DNA of 64,000 nucleotides from Acanthopleura granulata. Taxonomy: Eukaryota > Mollusca > Polyplacophora > Chitonida > Chitonidae. The DNA is taken from positions 18,862,783 through 18,926,782 of the forward strand of contig JABBOT010000009.1 of assembly GCA_016165875.1 (NCBI GenBank), given 5' to 3'. The translations under genes and the position numbers were made by a program. Of the stretch, positions 42,701-48,700 are shown piece after piece (position 1 is the stretch's first letter; each line of letters opens with the position of its first letter). The notes under the pieces are model-generated. The model saw only the letters and a list, made by a program, of their open reading frames with translations, ran no database searches and was not told the origin of the DNA.

Positions 42701-45700
42701 CCCTAAAATACTAATCATTTGCCCCACTCAAAGCTGTACTTTTATGCACCTTTATTATTTCTTTTTCTTTAACCTTCTGCACTGTACCAAACATTGTACA
42801 GCACATATCAATGACAGATAGCGCTATGAGCTGTACAAACAGCTAATCTTACAAAATAAAGCTTAAAGAACAAAAAAAACAAAACAAAAGAGGATGAGCT
42901 GTAGCTTGGGAGTACTATTACAATACATTATCATTGTCTGTCTAATGGAGAGTTTTTCCGGAATTTATTTATTCATTTGATTAGTGTTTCACACCGTACT
43001 CAAGAATATTCCACTTACGCAAAGGGAAACAAACGAAGTTCCTGAAAACTGTTAAATGACTTCAACAAGAAAACATGTACACATGTACCTGTACGTATCA
43101 TACAAAGAGGCTCTACATGTACATTGTGAATTGACTTCCTACCATCAAATTCTTACATTAACCTAGGCACTACGCATAGCTGAAAAATAACATTAAGGAG
43201 TACATTAAAGTGTGATAAAAACTTTTGTTGCACACCTTCAAGTATGTTTATACATGAAATGCAATTAAAAAGCCTTAATATCAGCGGATATATGTGCTGG
43301 CCATCAGGTTAGTGTGCAAAAAGAAGCAGGATGGAGTCCTAGGGCTGTCAGATGGGTGGAGGAGGGGAGCAACAATCTTTGGAGATGGGCAGAGTGCGGG
43401 AGCAGGGGCAGCTCTACCTGTACATTTAAGCATGGCTTTTACAACTTAACATCAAAATGTACTGAATCACATAAATATGTTATCCAAAACAAAAATGAAA
43501 AAAAAAAAACATAATGGTAACAATTGGAATCATCAAAGAAGAGTGACACTGTGGCAGCATTAAGTAAGGCTCGGAATTCAAAAATAACATTTAATTCTTT
43601 CTTTTCAATAATCCAAATATGTAATAGTACTGCGAGCTACATTTTAAATACACATTAAAGGAAAAAGATTCCAGGAAGTATTAGGCAATTTGTGAAAAGA
43701 CTATGGTTTGGATATTTATAAATAACCATCAAATTTGTTTTTGGATTTTTTTAGTTCCAAGTCAACAAATTTTATGGCATATCCTAAGACACGCTCAATC
43801 ACGAATAATAAATATCTCCATGCAAAAGGGACATAACTGAGAAAATTTTTTGGGCCAATCAGAACGAAACATTATTTAACGCCTGATTAGCAGATATGAG
43901 ATGAATGGGCCCCTTCAATCATTACAATTCTATCTTGATTCTACATAACTCTACTATTATAGTTGGCAGGTGCCACAGTGAGCAGCCTTTGGTTGGACAA
44001 ACAGCAACTTGAACACAGACACAAAGGAATCCAGTTTGACATTTCTCCGCTACACAGCGGGCTGGATTCACATCTGGATTCAGTTAGCTACAGGTAAAAT
44101 GTCAGCGTCTTCTGACAGTCATGGGGGCTTGTGGTGATAAAGCATATCTTTCTTAGAAAACCTTACTCTTTTTACTACAATTTACATCATACTTCCTCCA
44201 TCTTTTTGGAAATTTAAGTCTTTTGTAATTCTAAATTAATGCAGGAGCTGTTTTTAACCCATGAGCATCACTAATCACAGGTTTTAGGAGAAATTCGGGT
44301 CCATTCATTAAAACTAAATAGGAAATTTGACGAAAAACTTTCCGGCAAATTTTACGACCGTTTACTACATATTAAATCGAAAGAATATCAAAACAACTTA
44401 AGCATATTTGTGGAGACAGCTGAAAATATGATGTATTGCAGTTCAACTTCAAATTGTAATTCAACAGTAAATAACAGTTTTAAAGTGACAATTTTGATGC
44501 CAACACTTAGGTGCTAGTTTTTAAGTGGCCAGGATTTAAAGTGGATAAATCAGACTTTATCAAGCAAAATGTGCCTCGTGAAAACGCTAAACTTTAAGTG
44601 AAATAAAGTACTTTTCTTTCCTTAAATTTGCTTTAAACTGAACACAATGAAGTTCTCTGGACTCTTTGAACCCCATAGTTTATTCTTCTGTGACATCAGA
44701 AAACGATTTTTCTTCCCAGATACCCTATTTCATGTTGGTGGGGTTTCTAAATATAAAAGTTCATGTACAACTCAATTTACCACCTGTGGGTTGTCCACAT
44801 TTTCAATATGCGGACAGCCTACATCAGGAAGCACCCATTTAACTGACTGTTATTCAGCCTAAAAAATTTTGAAAAAGAAAAAAAACTACAAGTAGTCTGG
44901 ATAGACTGTCTGATCACCTTTTCTCTGACACTTCCTTATTTTGTGGTATTCTTTCACATTACATAAGCATTTCCTGTTACATATACCAGCCAAATTTTTC
45001 TCACATGCCACAGTGCCACTCTCAACAAAGACGGCACACATGTACCATGTACCAAAAAGTAAACAATGATGAAAACTGAACATAAACAATCTGAATGGCG
45101 TGATGCAATTAAATCACCTTCTTTCTGAATAAATATTTCTCTGAATTTAGCTCTTTTCTTTCCGAAGTCCTCATCAGTCTCTTCCTTTTCTTTCAGTAAT
45201 TCTTCTTGAGCTTTCTCAAGTCTTTCCAATTTTAACCTCAAGGCCAAGATCTCCTCATTGTCCCTGTCTACAATGACGACAAAAGAAGGGAGAAATCTTA
45301 AGCTCAATCATCTTTATGACACAAAAATGTATGTGCACTTGGTGCCTCAGTGTTTTAAAACATGTATCAAAGAGATATGACTGAGGGGTGTACATGCTTC
45401 GTAATTCAGGTTTCCCATTCATTGGTGCCGATTTTTTACTCGATAAAATTTGCATCGATTTGTTTCTAATTTGCAATATTGCTACTAATACGAGAGATTG
45501 AATGAATGGGTTTTGAAATTTGTCAGCCAAAATACAAAGATTTATTTTCAGATCTGCACATATATGTACTTCCTGTAGGCAACATGTATAAAATACTGCT
45601 CATTATCACCAAATGTAAATGAAACCGTAACATCAAATAATATATACCTTGACAGGATATAGAACACCCTATGCCTTCAACACAGCCAACTGCTGCCATA

Positions 45701-48700
45701 TTTTCATCTGGGTAGAGTGAGTGAGTGAACGAGTGAGTGAGTGAGTGAGTGAGCAAGCGAGTGAGTGCTGGGGGCTTAACATCATACTTAACAATGTTTC
45801 AGTCATATGACCATGAGGAGTCATTCTGGTGGAAGGGGCAGTCCTAGCCGCCAAGGTGCTGTCGCAATATCATGCCGAAGACACCAGACATGACACCCCA
45901 CCCAGTCACATTAAACTGATACAGGGCCAACCAGTCCTGTTTCCTTGCTCTCAATGCTGAGCACCAAACAAGGCAGCAACAAGTACCATTTCTAAAGTCT
46001 TTGGTATGATCCGGTCCAGGCTTAAACCTGGATCTCCCGACCTCAAGGTGGGCACTCTAATCACTAGACCACTTAAACCTGGATCTCCCGACCTCAGCAC
46101 TCTAATCACTAGACCACTTAAACCTGGATCTCCCGACCTCAACGTGGGCACTCTAATCACTAGACCACTTAAACCTGGATCTCCCGACCTCAACGTGGGC
46201 ACTCTAATCACTAGACCACTTAAACCTGGATCTCCCGACCTCAAGGTGGGCACTCTAATCACTAGACCACTTAAACCTGGATCTCCCGACCTCAAGGTGG
46301 GCACTCTAATCACTAGACCACTTAAACCTGGATCTCCCGACCTCAAGGTGGGCACTCTAATCACTAGACCACTGAGGCGGTTTCATCTGCCCAGACTACA
46401 AGGGGACAGAGACACACACATGTATATATATACGTGTACCTCTATTCTTGACAGGTTAGAACAAGATATAAATGTATCACACAAAATAACATTCAAACAG
46501 ATATCTACATCTCAAATCCGTAAAACTGGTTTAAGTTGGAATTTTGGGTAAAAAGCAGTCGGCAGAATTAACTGAGAACAAGATTTCTGCTTTGCAGCAC
46601 GGAATGTTCGCCCATTTGATTTTCATTCATGCAAGCTTTGATAAGCACAAATACACAAGTACAAAAGTCTTCACAAAAGCATTGCAGCAGTACTGTAATA
46701 CTTTTCAGCAGTACAGACATCATGTTCAATGATCGGGTACATGTACATATGCGCAAATAATATGCGAATGTAATACCATGCTTCATGGAAAGATAACACT
46801 GATCAATACCTATATACGAAATTAACAACTACATACACACATTATTATGCTAATGACTTCTGCCATATGGCACAAACTGTACATGTACATAGTATGTATT
46901 AAGAAATACAACCTAACTTGAATACCATGACAAGGTCATAATATGTTTGTTGGGTGTAAACCAACACGTTTTCCAAAAAGGGCCCAGCTCTAAATAAAGT
47001 TTATATTGAGATTTTAATACAACTTTCCTTATTTTTTTCTCCCAATGCTAATTTCTTTAAAATCCCTAATATATCTTTTCATTATGCCCAAAAAAAAAAA
47101 AAAATTCCACACTGACCTACCCTGTTTTTTCAGGATTTTCACCCAGCACCACCCTGCGTCAGTTCTTATAATACACATCATGGGCTACTAGTGCCTAACA
47201 AACTCCAAACATCCCACGCCACTTACATGTATAGCATAATAATACAGTAGGCAGATTTGTCACATGAGAGCTGTAATGAGGCAGAGGTGCACTGCCTTAT
47301 CAAGGCCAAATCTGAACCCCATATATAGGGGTTTTAGCAATCACTAGTTTCTGAACCATACTAACAAGGGAAGATAATAAAAAAAAATCCTATGAAAAAT
47401 GAAGTTCACTTAAAACAATGGGTTTATTGTTGATGAAATTCTTCCTGAAAGCCTTCATTACTGCATTACTGTTTTGTGTAGCTTTCTATAGACATATATA
47501 GCTTCCATTGTCCAATTCGTGGGGTTCAGACTTTTACTCAGTGTTATACCATGAGATATATGTGTTGCTTTGAACCACATTTTGCTTTTTAAAATGGCAA
47601 ATGAAATAAAAAAGAAATAATATAACATGCGTTGGTACCTTTGACTAATGAAAAAGATAAGAATTTTAAAGAAATTAACAGGGATCCCAATCACAAATCT
47701 CAATAAAGGTAATAATACCAGTTAGCAGGATTGATCAGCTCTTTGTTTGACAGGGTAAAAACTTTCACAATAAATTTATAAATATGCAGAATGAAAATAT
47801 ATGTAACATAAATCAGGCATAAGTCAAGCACTTCTTCTGACAAAAATGCACAATGCCGTTTATACATGAACAGTGTTTTGTTCAAGTACTACCCCATAAT
47901 GAAACTGTACATGGTCAGGAGCTTGTCCAAAAAGATGACCTGTTGGTCTGAAATTTAGTCTGGGTATTATATCAAAATATCAACATGGGTACCGACAAAA
48001 TCTCAAAAGATACTATTAAAGACTGCTATTGTTAAATTGTCTCTATTAAGCAGTTTATGACGTGCCACTGTTTAACAATATTGAATCAGGGCTTTACTTT
48101 CGACGGGTATCCAAGAATTGGATTCTTATCATGACTCTCAAAAACAATATCTTCAGGAAACTATTTGGATTTCCATTCAAAAAGTCACATTCAAATTCAG
48201 AGTTAAGTTTTACTGTAATAAAAATATATGTTGTTTCAGATCATTAAAGCTATGAACATGGAAGGGCCAAAATCAGTTTGCTTCTATATGCACTGAAATC
48301 TTCACTTGGATAATTTTCTCCTTATATTAGATTTGGGCAAGATTCTGATGTATTCTAGCAAAAAAAAATTTATTGGAATCCATTCAGATTCTGGTAAAAA
48401 ATGGCGAAAATAATGCCCTGTATGCACTGAGCTACTACATAGGGCGGCACTCACGATATTTTGGCCTAGCTTGAGGCTGCCACCTTCAGAGACCTGAGAT
48501 ATCTGCCAACATAGGGCGGTGCCTTCAAGTGACGATCTTCAAAGACAGTGCTCTGCATACTCATTGTATCTTTAGTCTGCCTACTTTATGTCAAAGTTGC
48601 ATTGAGTAAGAACTAGTTGTGACGGCTATCCCACTTGATCCCTTGTTTCCTCATCATAATATTTTGGAAAATGGGTGCAGGTAGTGGAACAATTTTCATA

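Larger units (their letters stand above)
38931..45117. other. Rabaptin intron 2
   Basis: 6.2-kb AT-rich intron; holds the foldback elements near 40.3-40.9 kb, a 26-bp repeat of ACATGTATTTCAGAGTAGAGG at 39428-39480 and a SINE-A fragment at 42965-43015. No further coding exon seen. Confidence 0.7.

Noticed and set aside
46006..46551. 181-codon plus-strand and 137-codon minus-strand repeat proteins
   Set aside because: Artefacts of a 51-bp unit inside a SINE; both strands open because the unit is a multiple of three.
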